Assembly (NCBI RefSeq): GCF_910589235.1
Contig: NC_060966.1
Coordinates: forward strand, 620,001-684,000
Source of the DNA: Vespa crabro
Taxonomy: Eukaryota > Arthropoda > Insecta > Hymenoptera > Vespidae
Reading direction: 5' to 3'
DNA: 64,000 bases
The notes below the pieces were generated by a model, which was given only the letters and a program-made list of their open reading frames with translations, was not told the origin of the DNA and ran no database searches. Both the position numbers and the translations under genes were made by a program. This document shows positions 29,314 to 41,236 of the stretch, one piece after another. The number at the start of each line of letters is the position of its first letter. Position 1 is the first letter of the stretch.

Positions 29314-29778
29314 GTGAAATCTTTAATAATACTTGTGCCACAGTTAGCAAAATGTTACCATTCGATTCAGAACATTGCATTTCATAAGATCAAACATCTA
29401 TTTTATATTGGAATCAAAGATTTTAACATTCTTTCATATCGTATATACGATTTTTCGCTCATATACGCGTATCGTCGAAAAACGAAAACTTGAAATCTCG
29501 TTCAATTTCATTGATTTTATATTCTATCGATGCAGAATAAAGAATATAACAAGAATATAAAGTTTTTACTATGTTTAAATACGCGTTTTCATATGATAAT
29601 TGTCGAAAAACGTAATCGACATACGCGAATTTCGGTTTATGCGAAGATAAAATCGTGAAATCTTTAATAATACTTGTGCCACAGTTAGAAAAATGTTACC
29701 AATCGATTCAGAACATTGCATTTCATAAGATCAAACATCTATTTTATATTGGAATCAAAGTTTTTAACATTCTTTCAT

Positions 29779-29792
29779 ATCGTATATACGAT
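29779..29792. repeat. 14-bp perfect palindrome in the monomer (positions 125-138)
   Basis: ATCGTATATACGAT equals its own reverse complement. It recurs every ~341 bp in most monomers. Point variants break it in some, for example CGTATGTACG in 1364, 60661, 63048 and 63730, and TACAATTTTT in 3067, 5792, 8858 and the 19427-type units. It could extrude a small cruciform or bind a dimeric protein; neither is shown here. Confidence 0.85.
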
Positions 29793-29803
29793 TTTTCGCT
29801 CAT

Positions 29804-29813
29804 ATACGCGTAT
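29804..29813. repeat. 10-bp palindrome ATACGCGTAT (positions 150-159)
   Basis: This second perfect palindrome lies 11 bp after the 14-bp one and contains an MluI site. In the eleven B monomers a one-base deletion changes GCGTATCG to GCGATCG, which destroys it. In 19086, 22155, 25223 and 26928 the base before it changes as well (CATAAACGCG). An 8-bp palindrome, TCATATGA, lies further on at monomer positions 276-283. Confidence 0.8.
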
Positions 29814-29814
29814 C

Positions 29815-29953
29815 GTCGAAAAACGAAAACTTGAAATCTCGTTCAATTTCATTGATTTTATATTCTATCGATGCAGAATAAAGAATATAACAAGAATATA
29901 ACGTTTTTACTATGTTTAAATACGCGTTTTCATATGATAATTGTCGAAAAACG
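29815..29953 (+). repeat. Internal direct repeat GTCGAAAAACG (monomer 161-171 and 289-299)
   Basis: An 11-bp word occurs twice per monomer, 128 bp apart. Each copy follows an ATACGCG word (at monomer positions 150 and 266), and a third ATACGCG sits at 308. The spacing between the words differs, so this is not a clean dimer. It suggests the right two thirds of the unit grew from shorter related pieces. The segment CGCGTATCGTCGA near 153 also resembles the reverse complement of TCGACATACGCG near 303. Confidence 0.7.
29883..29902 (+). repeat. 9-bp direct repeat GAATATAAC with 11-bp period
   Basis: GAATATAAC occurs at monomer positions 229-237 and 240-248, separated by two A. It is a natural slippage site: the 330-bp monomer at 38180 has lost exactly one 11-bp period here, and the monomer at 39192 has gained one base here. 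Confidence 0.85.
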
Positions 29954-29970
29954 TAATCGACATACGCGAA

Positions 29971-29987
29971 TTTCGGTATATGCGAAG
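29971..29987 (+). other. CENP-B-box-like 17-mer (monomer positions 317-333)
   Basis: TTTCGGTATATGCGAAG fits the mammalian CENP-B box pattern NTTCGNNNNANNCGGGN at seven of its nine fixed bases: TTCG, the central A and the following CG. The last two fixed G are A here. TTCG and CGAA form inverted arms around GTATATG, so the site also has its own dyad symmetry. It is well kept across the window, with exceptions such as CGGTTTATGCG at ~55532 and ~58597. CENP-B-like proteins of the pogo-transposase family exist in several invertebrates, but chance resemblance is quite possible. Binding is a hypothesis only. Confidence 0.35.
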
Positions 29988-32900
29988 ATAAAATCGTGAA
30001 ATCTTTAATAATACTTGTGCCACAGTTAGCAAAATGTTACCATTCGATTCAAAACATTGCATTTCATAAGATCAAACATCTATTTTATATTGGAATCAAA
30101 GATTTTAACATTCTTTCATATCGTATATACGATTTTTCGCTCATATACGCGTATCGTCGAAAAACGAAAACTTGAAATCTCGTTCAATTTCATTGATTTT
30201 ATATTCTATCGATGCAGAATAAAGAATATAACAAGAATATAACGTTTTTACTATGTTTAAATACGCGTTTTCATATGATTATTGTCGAAAAACGTAATCG
30301 ACATACGCGAATTTCGGTATATGCGAAGATAAAATCGTGAAATCTTTAATAATACTTGTGCCACAGTTAGAAAAATGTTACCAATCGATTCAGAACATTG
30401 CATTTCATAAGATCAAACATCTATTTTATATTGGAATCAAAGTTTTTAACATTCTTTCATATCGTATATACGATTTTTCGCTCATATACGCGTATCGTCG
30501 AAAAACGAAAACATGAAATCTCGTTCAATTTCATTGATTTTATATTTTATCGATGCAGAATAAAGAATATAACAAGAATATAACGTTTTTACTATGTTTA
30601 AATACGCGTTTTCATATGATAATTGTCGAAAAACGTAATCGACATACGCGAATTTCGGTATATGCGAAGATAAAATCGTGAAATCTTTAATAATACTTGT
30701 GCCACAGTTAGCAAAATGTTACCATACGATTCAGAACATTGCATTTCATAAGATCAAACATCTATTTTATATTGGATTCAAAGATTTTAACATTCTTTCA
30801 TATCGTATATACGATTTTTCGCTCATATACGCGTATCGTCGAAAAACGAAAACTTGAAATCTCGTTCAATTTCATTGATTTTATATTCTATCGATGCAGA
30901 ATAAAGAATATAACAAGAATATAACGTTTTTACTATGTTTAAATACGCGTTTTCATATGATAATTGTCGAAAAACGTAATCGACATACGCGAATTTCGGT
31001 ATATGCGAAGATAAAATCGTGAAATCTTTAATAATACTTGTGCCACAGTTAGAAAAATGTTACCAATCGATTCAGAACATTGCATTTCATAAGATCAAAC
31101 ATCTATTTTATATTGGAATCAAAGTTTTTAACATTCTTTCATATCGTATATACGATTTTTCGCTCATATACGCGTATCGTCGAAAAACGAAAACTTGAAA
31201 TCTCGTTCAATTTCATTGATTTTATATTCTATCGATGCAGAATAAAGAATATAACAAGAATATAACGTTTTTACTATGTTTAAATACGCGTTTTCATATG
31301 ATAATTGTCGAAAAACTTAATCGACATACGCGTATTTCGGTATATGCGAAGACAAAATCGTGAAATCTTTAATAATACTTGTGCCACAGTTAGAAAAATG
31401 TTTCCAATCGATTCAGAACATTGCATTTCATAAGATCAAACATCTATTTTATATTGGAATCAAAGTTTTTAACATTCTTTCATATCGTATATACGATTTT
31501 TCGCTCATATACGCGTATCGTCGAAAAACGAAAACATGAAATCTCGTTCAATTTCATTGATTTTATATTTTATCGATGCAGAATAAAGAATATAACAAGA
31601 ATATAACGTTTTTACTATGTTTAAATACGCGTTTTCATATGATAATTGTCGAAAAATGTAATCGACATACGCGAATTTCGGTATATGCGAAGATAAAATC
31701 GTGAAATCTTTAATAAGACTTGTGCCACAGTTAGAAAAATGTTACCAATCGATTCAGAAAATTGAATTTCATAAGATCAAACATCTATTTTTTATTGGAA
31801 TCAAAGTTTTTAACATTCTTTCATATCGTATATACGATTTTTCGCTCATATACGCGTATCGTCGAAAAACGAAAACTTGAAATCTCGTTCAATTTCATTG
31901 ATTTTATATCCTATCGATGCAGAATAAAGAATATAACAAGAATATAACGTTTTTACTATGTTTAAATACGCGTTTTCATATGATTATTGTCGAAAAACTT
32001 AATCGACATACGCGAATTTCGGTATATGCGAAGATAAAATCGTGAAATCTTTAATAATACTTGTGCCACAGTTAGAAAAATGTTACCAATCGATTCAGAA
32101 CATTGCATTTCATAAGATCAAACATCTATTTTATATTGGAATCAAAGTTTTTAACATTCTTTCATATCGTATATACGATTTTTCGCTCATATACGCGTAT
32201 CGTCGAAAACGAAAACTTGAAATCTCGTTCAATTTCATTGATTTTATATTCTATCGATACAGAATAAAGAATATAACAAGAATATAACGTTTTTACTATG
32301 TTTAAATACGCGTTTTCATATGATAATTGTCGAAAAACGTAATCGACATACGCGAATTTCGGTATATGCGAAGATAAAATCGTGAAATCTTTAATAATAC
32401 TTGTGCCACAGTTAGAAAAATGTGACCAATCGATTCAGAACATTGCATTTCACAAGATCAAACATCTATTTTATATTGGAATCCAAGTTTTTAACATTCT
32501 TTCATATCGTATATACGATTTTTCGCTCATATACGCGTATCGTCGAAAAACGAAAATTTGAGACCTCGTTCAATTTCATTGATTTTATATTCTATCGATG
32601 CAGAATAAAGAATATAACAAGAATATAACGTTTTTACTATGTTTAAATACGCGTTTTCATATGATAATTGTCGAAAAACGTAATCGACATACGCGAATTT
32701 CGGTATATGCGAAGATAAAATCGTGAAATCTTTAATAATACTTGTGCCACAGTTAGCAAAATGTTACCATTCGATTCAGAACATTGCATTTCATAAGATC
32801 AAACATCTATTTTATATTGGAATCAAAGATTTTAACATTCTTTCATATCGTATATACGATTTTTCGCTCATATACGCGTATCGTCGAAAAACGAAAACAT

Positions 32901-33404
32901 GAAATCTCGTTCAATTTCATTGATTTTATATTCTATCGATGCAGAATAAAGAATATAACAAGAATATAACGTTTTTACTATGTTTAAATACGCGTTTTCA
33001 TATGATAATTGTCGAAAAACGTAATCGACATACGCGAATTTCGGTATATGCGAAGATAAAATCGTGAAATCTTTAATAATACTTGTGCCACAGTTAGAAA
33101 AATGTTACCAATCGATTCAGAACATTGCATTTCATAAGATCAAACATCTATTTTATATTGGAATCAAAGTTTTTAACATTCTTTCATATCGTATATACGA
33201 TTTTTCGATCATATACGCGTATCGTCGAAAAACGATAACTTGAAATCTCATTCAATTTCATTGATTTTATATTCTATCGATGCAGAATAAAGAATATAAC
33301 AAGAATATAACGTTGTCACTTTGTTTAAATACGCGTTTTCATATGATAATTGTCGAAAAACGTAATCGACATACGCGAATTTCGGTATATGCGAAGATAA
33401 AATC

Positions 33405-35109
33405 GTGAAATCTTTAATAATACTTGTGCCACAGTAAGCAAAATGTTACCATTCGATTCAGAACATTGCATTTCATAAGATCAAACATCTATTTTATATT
33501 GGAATCAAAGATTTTAACATTCTTTCAAATCGTATATACGATTTTTCGCTCATATACGCGTATCGTCGAAAAACGAAAACTTGAAATCTCGTTCAATTTC
33601 ATTGATTTTATATTCTATCGATGCAGAATAAAGAATATAACAAGAATATAACGTTTTTACTATGTTTAAATACGCGTTGTCATATGATAATTGTCGAAAA
33701 ACGTAATCGACATACGCGAATTTCGGTATATGCGAAGATAAAATCGTGAAATCTTTAATAATACTTGTGCCACAGTTAGAAAAATGTTACCAATCGATTC
33801 AGAACATTGCATTTCATAAGATCAAACATCAATTTTATATTGGAATCAATGTTTTTAACATTCTTTCATATCGTATATACGATTTTTCGCTCATATACGC
33901 GTATCGTCGAAAAACGAAAACTTGAAATCTCGTTCAATTTCATTGATTTTATATTCTATCGATGCAGAATAAAGAATATAACAAGAACATAACGTTTTTA
34001 CTATGTTTAAATACGCGTTTTCATATGATAATTGTCGAAAAACGTAATCGACATACGCGAATTTCGGTATAAGCGAAGATAAAATCGTGAAATCTTTAAT
34101 AATACTTGTGCCACAGTAAGCAAAATGTTACCATTCGATTCAGAACATTGCATTTCATAAGATCAAACATCTATTTTATATTGGAATCAAAGATTTTAAC
34201 ATTCTTTCAAATCGTATATACGATTTTTCGCTCATATACGCGTATCGTCGAAAAACGAAAACTTGAAATCTCGTTCAATTTCATTGATTTTATATTCTTT
34301 CGATGCAGAATAAAGAATATAACAAGAATATAACGTTTTTACTATGTTTAAATACGCGTTTTCATATGATAATTGTCGAAAAACATAATCGACATACGCG
34401 AATTTCGGTATATGCGAAGATAAAATCGTGAAATCTTTAATAATACTTGTGCCACAGTTAGAAAAATGTTACCAATCGATTCAGAACATTGCATTTCATA
34501 AGATCAAACATCTATTTTTTATTGGAATCAAAGTTTTTAACATTCTTTCATATCGTATATACGATTTTTCGCTCATATACGCGTATCGTCGAAAAACGAA
34601 AACTTGAAATCTCGTTCAATTTCATTGATTTTATATCCTATCGATGCAGAATAAAGAATATAACAAGAATATAACGTTTTTACTATGTTTAAATACGCGT
34701 TTTCATATGATTATTGTCGAAAAACGTAATCGACATACGCGAATTTCGGTATATGCGAAGATAAAATCGTGAAATCTTTAATAATACTTGTGCCACAGTT
34801 AGAAAAATGTTACCAATCGATTCAGAACATTGCATTTCATAAGATCAAACATCTATTTTATATTGGAATCAAAGTTTTTAACATTCTTTCATATCGTATA
34901 TACGATTTTTCGCTCATATACGCGTATCGTCGAAAAACGAAAACATGAAATCTCGTTCAATTTCATTGATTTTATATTTTATCGATGCAGAATAAAGGAT
35001 ACAACAAGAATATAACGTTTTTACTATGTTTAAATACGCGTTTTCATATGATAATTGTCGAAAAACGTAATCGACATACGCGAATTTCGGTATATGCGAA
35101 GATAAAATC
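33405..35109 (+). repeat. 5-mer higher-order repeat, 1705 bp, copy 1
   Basis: The units are 33405 (GCAAAATG, TTTCAAATCG, GCGTTGTCAT), 33746 (ACATCAATTTT, CAATGTTTTT), 34087 (again GTAAGCAAAATG and TTTCAAATCG), 34428 (TTTTTATTGG, TATCCTATCG) and 34769 (AAAACATGAAAT, AAAGGATACAAC). The first two recur at 35110 and 35451. Unit 34087 repeats the left marks of 33405 only 682 bp away, so a dimer step is nested in the 5-mer. Confidence 0.82.
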
Positions 35110-36474
35110 GTGAAATCTTTAATAATACTTGTGCCACAGTTAGCAAAATGTTACCATTCGATTCAGAACATTGCATTTCATAAGATCAAACATCTATTTT
35201 ATATTGGAATCAAAGATTTTAACATTCTTTCAAATCGTATATACGATTTTTCGCTCATATACGCGTATCGTCGAAAAACGAAAACTTGAAATCTCGTTCA
35301 ATTTCATTGATTTTATATTCTATCGATGCAGAATAAAGAATATAACAAGAATATAACGTTTTTACTATGTTTAAATACGCGTTGTCATATGATAATTGTC
35401 GAAAAACGTAATCGACATACGCGAATTTCGGTATATGCGAAGATAAAATCGTGAAATCTTTAATAATACTTGTGCCACAGTTAGAAAAATGTTACCAATC
35501 GATTCAGAACATTGCATTTCATAAGATCAAACATCAATTTTATATTGGAATCAATGTTTTTAACATTCTTTCATATCGTATATACGATTTTTCGCTCATA
35601 TACGCGTATCGTCGAAAAACGAAAACTTGAAATCTCGTTCAATTTCATTGATTTTATATTCTATCGATGCAGAATAAAGAATATAAAAAGAATATAACGT
35701 TTTTACTATGTTTAAATACGCGTTTTCATATGATAATTGTCGAAAAACGTAATCGACATACGCGAATTTCGGTATATGCGAAGATAAAATCGTGAAATCT
35801 TTAATAATACTTGTGCCACAGTTAGCAAAATGTTACCAATCGATTCAGAACATTGAATTTCATAAGATCAAACATCTATTTTATATTGGAATCAAAGATT
35901 TTAACATTCTTTCATATCGTATATACGATTTTTCGCTCATATACGCGTATCGTCGAAAAACGAAAACTTGACTTCTCGTTCAATTTCATTGATTTTACAT
36001 TCTATCGATGCAGAATAAAGAATATAACAAGAATATAACGTTTTTACTATGTTTAAATACGCGTTGTCATATGATAATTGTCGAAAAACGTAATCGACAT
36101 ACGCGGATTTCGGTATATGCGAAGATAAAATCGTGAAATCTTTAATAATACTTGTGCCACAGTTAGAAAAATGTTACCAATCGATTCAGAACATTGCATT
36201 TCATAAGATCAAACATCTATTTTATATTGGAATCAATGTTTTTAACATTCTTTCATATCGTATATACGATTTTTTCGCTCATATACGCGTATCGTCGAAA
36301 AACGAAAACTTGAAATCTCGTTCAATTTCATTGATTTTATATTCTATCGATGCAGAATAAAGAATATAACAAGAATATAACGTTTTTACTATGTTTAAAT
36401 ACGCGTTTTCATATGATAATTGTCGAAAAACGTAATCGACATACGCGAATTTCGGTATATGCGAAGATAAAATC
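35110..36474 (+). repeat. 5-mer HOR, copy 2 (first units) and derivatives
   Basis: Units 35110 and 35451 copy 33405 and 33746, with AAAAAGAATATAAC private to 35451. Unit 35792 (CTTGACTTCTCG, TTACATTC, GCGTTGTCAT) and unit 36133 (CAATGTTTTT) look like a further altered copy of the same pair. Unit 36133 is 342 bp because T5 became T6 at ~36271. Confidence 0.8.
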
Positions 36475-38179
36475 GTGAAATCTTTAATAATACTTGTGCC
36501 ACAGTTAGAAAAATGTTACCAATCGATTCAGAACATTGCATTTCATAAGATCAAACATCTATTTTATATTGGAATGAAAGTTTTTAACATTCTTTCATAT
36601 CGTATATACGATTTTTCGCTCATATACGCGTATCGTCGAAAAACGAAAACTTGAAATCTCGTTCAATTTCATTGATTTTATATTTTATCGATGCAGAATA
36701 AAGAATATAACAAGAATATAACGTTTTTACTATGATTAAATACGCGTTTTCATATGATAATTGTCGAAAAACGTAATCGACATACGCGAATTTCGGTATA
36801 TGCGAAGATAAAATCGTGAAATCTTTAATAATACTTGTGCCACAGTTAGAAAAATGTTACCAATCGATTCAGAACATTGCATTTCATAAGATCAAACTTC
36901 TATTTTATATTGGGATCAAAGATTTTAACATTCTTTCATATCGTATATACGATTTTTCGCTCATATACGCGTATCGTCGAAAAACGAAAACTTGAAATCT
37001 CGTTCAATTTCATTGATTTTATATTCTATCGATGCAGAATAAAGAATATAACAAGAATATAACGTTTTTACTATGTTTAAATACGCGTTTTCATATGATA
37101 ATTGTCGAAAAACGTAATCGACATACGCGAATTTCGGTATATGCGAAGATAAAATCGTGAAATCTTTAATAATACTTGTGCCACAGTTAGAAAAATGTTA
37201 CCAATCGATTCAGAACATTGCATTTCATAAGATCAAACATCTATTTTATATTGGAATCAAAGATTTTAACATTCTTTCATATCGTATATACGATTTTTCG
37301 CTCATATACGCGTATCGTCGAAAAACGAAAACTTGAAATCTCGTTCAATTTCATTGATTTTATATTCTATCGATGCAGAATAAAGAATATAACTAAAATA
37401 TAACGTTTTTACTATGTTTAAATACGCGTTTTCATATGATAATTGTCGAAAAACGTAATCGACATACGCGAATTTCGGTATATGCGAAGATAAAATCGTG
37501 AAATCTTTAATAATACTTGTGCCACAGTTAGAAAAATGTTACCAATCGATTCAGAACATTGCATTTCATAAGATCAAACATCTATTTTATATTGGAATCA
37601 AAGATTTTAACATTCTTTCATATCGTATATACGATTTTTCGCTCATATACGCGTATCGTCGAAAAACGAAAACTTGAAATCTCGTTCAATTTCATTGATT
37701 TTATAATCTATCGATGCAGAATAAAGAATATAACAAGAATATAACGTTTTTACTATGTTTAAATACGCGTTTTCATATGATAATTGTCGAAAAACGTAAT
37801 CGACATACGCGAATTTCGGTATATGCGAAGATAAAATCGTGAAATCTTTAATAATACTTGTGCCACAGTTAGAAAAATGTTACCAGTCGATTCAGAACAT
37901 TGCATTTCATAAGATCAAACATCTATTTTATATTGGAATCAAAGTTTTTAACATTCTTTCATATCGTATATACGATTTTTCGCTCATATACGCGTATCGT
38001 CGAAAAACGAAAACTTGAAATCTCGTTCAATTTCATTGATTTTATATTCTATCGATGCAGAATAAAGAATATGACAAGAATATAACGTTTTTACTATTTT
38101 TAAATACGCGTTTTCAAATGATAATTGTCGAAAAACGTAATCGACATACGCGAATTTCGGTATATGCGAAGATAAAATC
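36475..38179 (+). repeat. Monomer run with CAAAGATTTT units
   Basis: There are five monomers (36475, 36816, 37157, 37498, 37839). Three in a row (36816, 37157, 37498) carry CAAAGATTTT without the GCAAAATG mark that accompanies it elsewhere. Private changes include ATTGGGATC at ~36910, AACTAAAATATAAC at ~37391 and ATAATCTATCG at ~37703. No clear HOR is seen. Confidence 0.78.
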
Positions 38180-38509
38180 GTGAAATCTTTAATAATACTT
38201 GTGCCACAGTTAGCAAAATGTTACCAATCGATTCAGAACATTGCATTTCATAAGATCAAACATCTATTTTATATTGGAATCAAAGATTTTAACATTCTTT
38301 CATATCGTATATACGATTTTTCGCTCATATACGCGTATCGTCGAAAAACGAAAACTTGACATCTCGTTCAATTTCTTTGATTTTACATTCTATCGATGCA
38401 GAATAAAGAATATAACGTTTTTACTATGTTTAAATACGCGTTCTCATATGATAATTGTCGAAAAACGTAATCGACATACGCGAATTTCGGTATATGCGAA
38501 GATAAAATC
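38180..38509 (+). repeat. Shortest monomer, 330 bp (11-bp deletion)
   Basis: One period of the GAATATAAC-AA repeat is missing at ~38408-38417, leaving a single GAATATAACG. The unit also carries CTTGACATCTCG and TTACATTC, relating it to 35792. This is the largest indel in the window and fits replication slippage between the two 9-bp repeats. Confidence 0.93.
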
Positions 38510-39874
38510 GTGAAATCTTTAATAATACTTGTGCCACAGTTAGAAAAATATTACCAATCGATTCAGAACATTGCATTTCATAAGATCAAACATCTATTTT
38601 ATCTTGGAATCAATGTTTTTAACATTCTTTCATATCGTATATTCGATTTTTCGCTCATATACGCGTATCGTCGAAAAACGAAAACTTGAAATCTCGTTCA
38701 ATTTCATTGATTTTATATTCTGTCGATGCAGAATAATGAATATAACAAGAATATAACGTTTTTACTATGTTTAAATACGCGTTTTCATATGATAATTGTC
38801 GAAAAACGTAATCGACATACGCGAATTTCGGTATATGCGAAGATAAAATCGTGAAATCTTTAATAATACTTGTGCCACAGTTAGAAAAATGTTACCAATC
38901 GATTCAGAACATTGCATTTCATAAGATCAAACATCTATTTTATATTGGAATCAATGTTTTTAACATTCTTTCATATCGTATATACGATTTTTCGCTCATA
39001 TACGCGTATCGTCGAAAAACGAAAACTTGAAATCTCGTTCAATTTCATTGATTTTATATTCTGTCGATGCAGAATAAAGAATATAACAAGAATATAACGT
39101 TTTTACTATGTTTAAATACGCGTTTTCATATGATAATTGTCGAAAAACGTAATCGACATACGCGAATTTCGGTATATGCGAAGATGAAATCGTGAAATCT
39201 TTAATAATACTTGTGCCACAGTTAGAAAAATGTTACCAATCGATTCACAACATTGCATTTCATAAGATCAAACATCTATTTTATATTGGAATCAAAGTTT
39301 TTAACATTCTTTCATATCGTATATACGATTTTTCGCTCATATACGCGTATCGTCGAAAAACGAAAACTTGAAATCTCGTTCAATTTCAAGGATTTTATAT
39401 TTTATCGATGCAGAATAATGAATATAACATAGAATATAACGTTTTTACTATGTTTAAATACGCGTTTTCATATGATAATTGTCGAAAAACGTAATCGACA
39501 TACGCGAATTTCGGTATATGCGAAGATAAAATCGTGAAACCTTTAATAATACTTGTGCCACAGTTAGAAAAATGTTACCAATCGATTCATAACATTGCAT
39601 TTCATAAGATCAAACTTCTATTTTATATTGGAATCAAAGATTTTAACATTCTTTCATATCGTATATACGATTTTTCGCTCATATACGCGTATCGTCGAAA
39701 AACGAAAATTTGAAATCTCGTTCAATTTCATTGATTTTATATTCTATCGATGCAGAATAAAGAATATAACAAGAATATAACGTTTTTACTATTTTTAAAT
39801 ACGCGTTTTCATATGATAATTGTCGAAAAACGTAATCGACATACGCGATTTTCGGTATATGCGAAGATAAAATC
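38510..39874 (+). repeat. Variable monomers including one 342-bp unit
   Basis: Units 38510 and 38851 share CAATGTTTTT and CTGTCGATGC, so one is a copy of the other. Unit 39192 is 342 bp, with AACATAGAATATAAC at ~39426 in place of AACAAGAATATAAC. It also has CAAGGATTTT at ~39388. Unit 39534 has AAACTTCTATTTT, as does 36816. Confidence 0.82.
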
Positions 39875-40555
39875 GTGAAATCTTTAATAATACTTGTGCC
39901 ACAGTTAGCAAAATGTTACCAATCGATTCAGAACATTGCATTTCATAAGATCAAACATCTATTTTATATTGGAATCAAAGATTTTAACATTCTTTCATAT
40001 CGTATATACGATTTTTCGCTCATATACGCGTATCGTCGAAAAACGAAAACTTGAAATCTCGTTCAATTTCAATGATTTTATATTCTATCGATGCAGAATA
40101 AAGAATATAACAAGATTATAACGTTTTTACTATGTTTAAATACGCGTTTTCATATGATAATTGTCCAAAAACGTAATCGACATACGCGAATTTCGGTATA
40201 TGCGAAGATAAAATCGTGAAATCTTTAATAATACTTGTGCCACAGTTAGAAAAATGTTACCAATCGATTCAGAACATTGCATTTCATAAGATCAAACATC
40301 TATTTTATATTGGAATCAAAGTTTTTAACATTCTTCATATCGTATATACGATTTTTCGCTCATATACGCGTATCGTCGAAAAACGAAAACTTTAAATCTC
40401 GTTCAATTTCATTGATTTTATATTCTATCGATGCAGAATAAAGAATATAACAAGAATATAACGTTTTAACTATGTTTAAATACGCGTTTTCATATGATAA
40501 TTGTCGAAAAACGTAATCGACATACGCGAATTTCGGTATATGCGAAGATAAAATC
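39875..40555 (+). repeat. Dimeric HOR, 681 bp, copy 1
   Basis: The first unit (39875) has GCAAAATG, CAAAGATTTT, CAATGATTTT, CAAGATTATAACG and GTCCAAAAACG. The second (40216) is 340 bp with CATTCTTCATATC (one T lost) and ACTTTAAATC. All marks recur 681 bp later. A private change is CGTTTTAACTATG at ~40461. Confidence 0.93.
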
Positions 40556-41236
40556 GTGAAATCTTTAATAATACTTGTGCCACAGTTAGCAAAATGTTAC
40601 CAATCGATTCAGAACATTGCATTTCATAAGATCAAACATCTATTTTATATTGGAATCAAAGATTTTAACATTCTTTCATATCGTATATACGATTTTTCGC
40701 TCATATACGCGTATCGTCGAAAAACGAAAACTTGAAATCTCGTTCAATTTCAATGATTTTATATTCTATCGATGCAGAATAAAGAATATAACAAGATTAT
40801 AACGTTTTTACTATGTTTAAATACGCGTTTTCATATGATAATTGTCCAAAAACGTAATCGACATACGCGAATTTCGGTATATGCGAAGATAAAATCGTGA
40901 AATCTTTAATAATACTTGTGCCACAGTTAGAAAAATGTTACCAATCGATTCAGAACATTGCATTTCATAAGATCAAACATCTATTTTATATTGGAATCAA
41001 AGTTTTTAACATTCTTCATATCGTATATACGATTTTTCGCTCATATACGCGTATCGTCGAAAAACGAAAACTTTAAATCTCGTTCAATTTCATTGATTTT
41101 ATATTCTATCGATGCAGAATAAAGAATATAACAAGAATATAACGTTTTTACTATGTTTAAATACGCGTTTTCATATGATAATTGTCGAAAAACGTAATCG
41201 ACATACGCGAATTTCGGTATATGCGAAGATAAAATC
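40556..41236 (+). repeat. Dimeric HOR, 681 bp, copy 2
   Basis: Units 40556 and 40897 repeat 39875 and 40216, including the 340-bp CATTCTTCATATC unit. The only difference I see is the normal CGTTTTTACTATG at ~41142. The following unit (41237) keeps the right-hand marks of the first member but has CAAAGTTTTT and GAAAAATG on its left, so it opens a different repeat. Confidence 0.93.

Larger units (their letters stand above)
29655..29995 (+). repeat. Representative consensus monomer (341 bp)
   Basis: This copy matches my by-eye consensus of the second subfamily at every position, so it is a convenient reference. It has 52 C and 46 G (28.7% G+C) but 22 CpG, counting the one across the junction to the next unit. 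The unit has two halves. Positions 1-124 hold one CpG, while 125-341 hold the other 21, clustered at 127-171 and 269-330. Each unit contains two MluI (ACGCGT), two ClaI (ATCGAT), one NdeI (CATATG) and one DraI (TTTAAA) site. It has no coding signal, only a 61-codon stop-free stretch that starts with TTG. The 341-bp length is close to two nucleosome repeats. Confidence 0.95.
29314..33404 (+). repeat. Two-monomer alternation (682 bp) with mixed units
   Basis: Units 29314, 29996, 30678 and 32723 share linked marks: GTTAGCAAAATG, CCATTCG (CCATACG in 30678) and CAAAGATTTT. They alternate with plain or AAAACATGAAAT units (29655, 30337, 31019, 31360). Unit 31701 is the TTTTTATTGG/TATCCTATCG type, nine monomers after 28632. 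Unit 32042 is 340 bp. Unit 33064 has an unusual cluster of changes at ~33315 (ACGTTGTCACTTTG). Confidence 0.82.

Noticed and set aside
33315..33330. Cluster of changes ACGTTGTCACTTTG as a possible regulatory site
   Set aside because: It is a single monomer's private substitutions, not repeated elsewhere, and best read as ordinary mutation.
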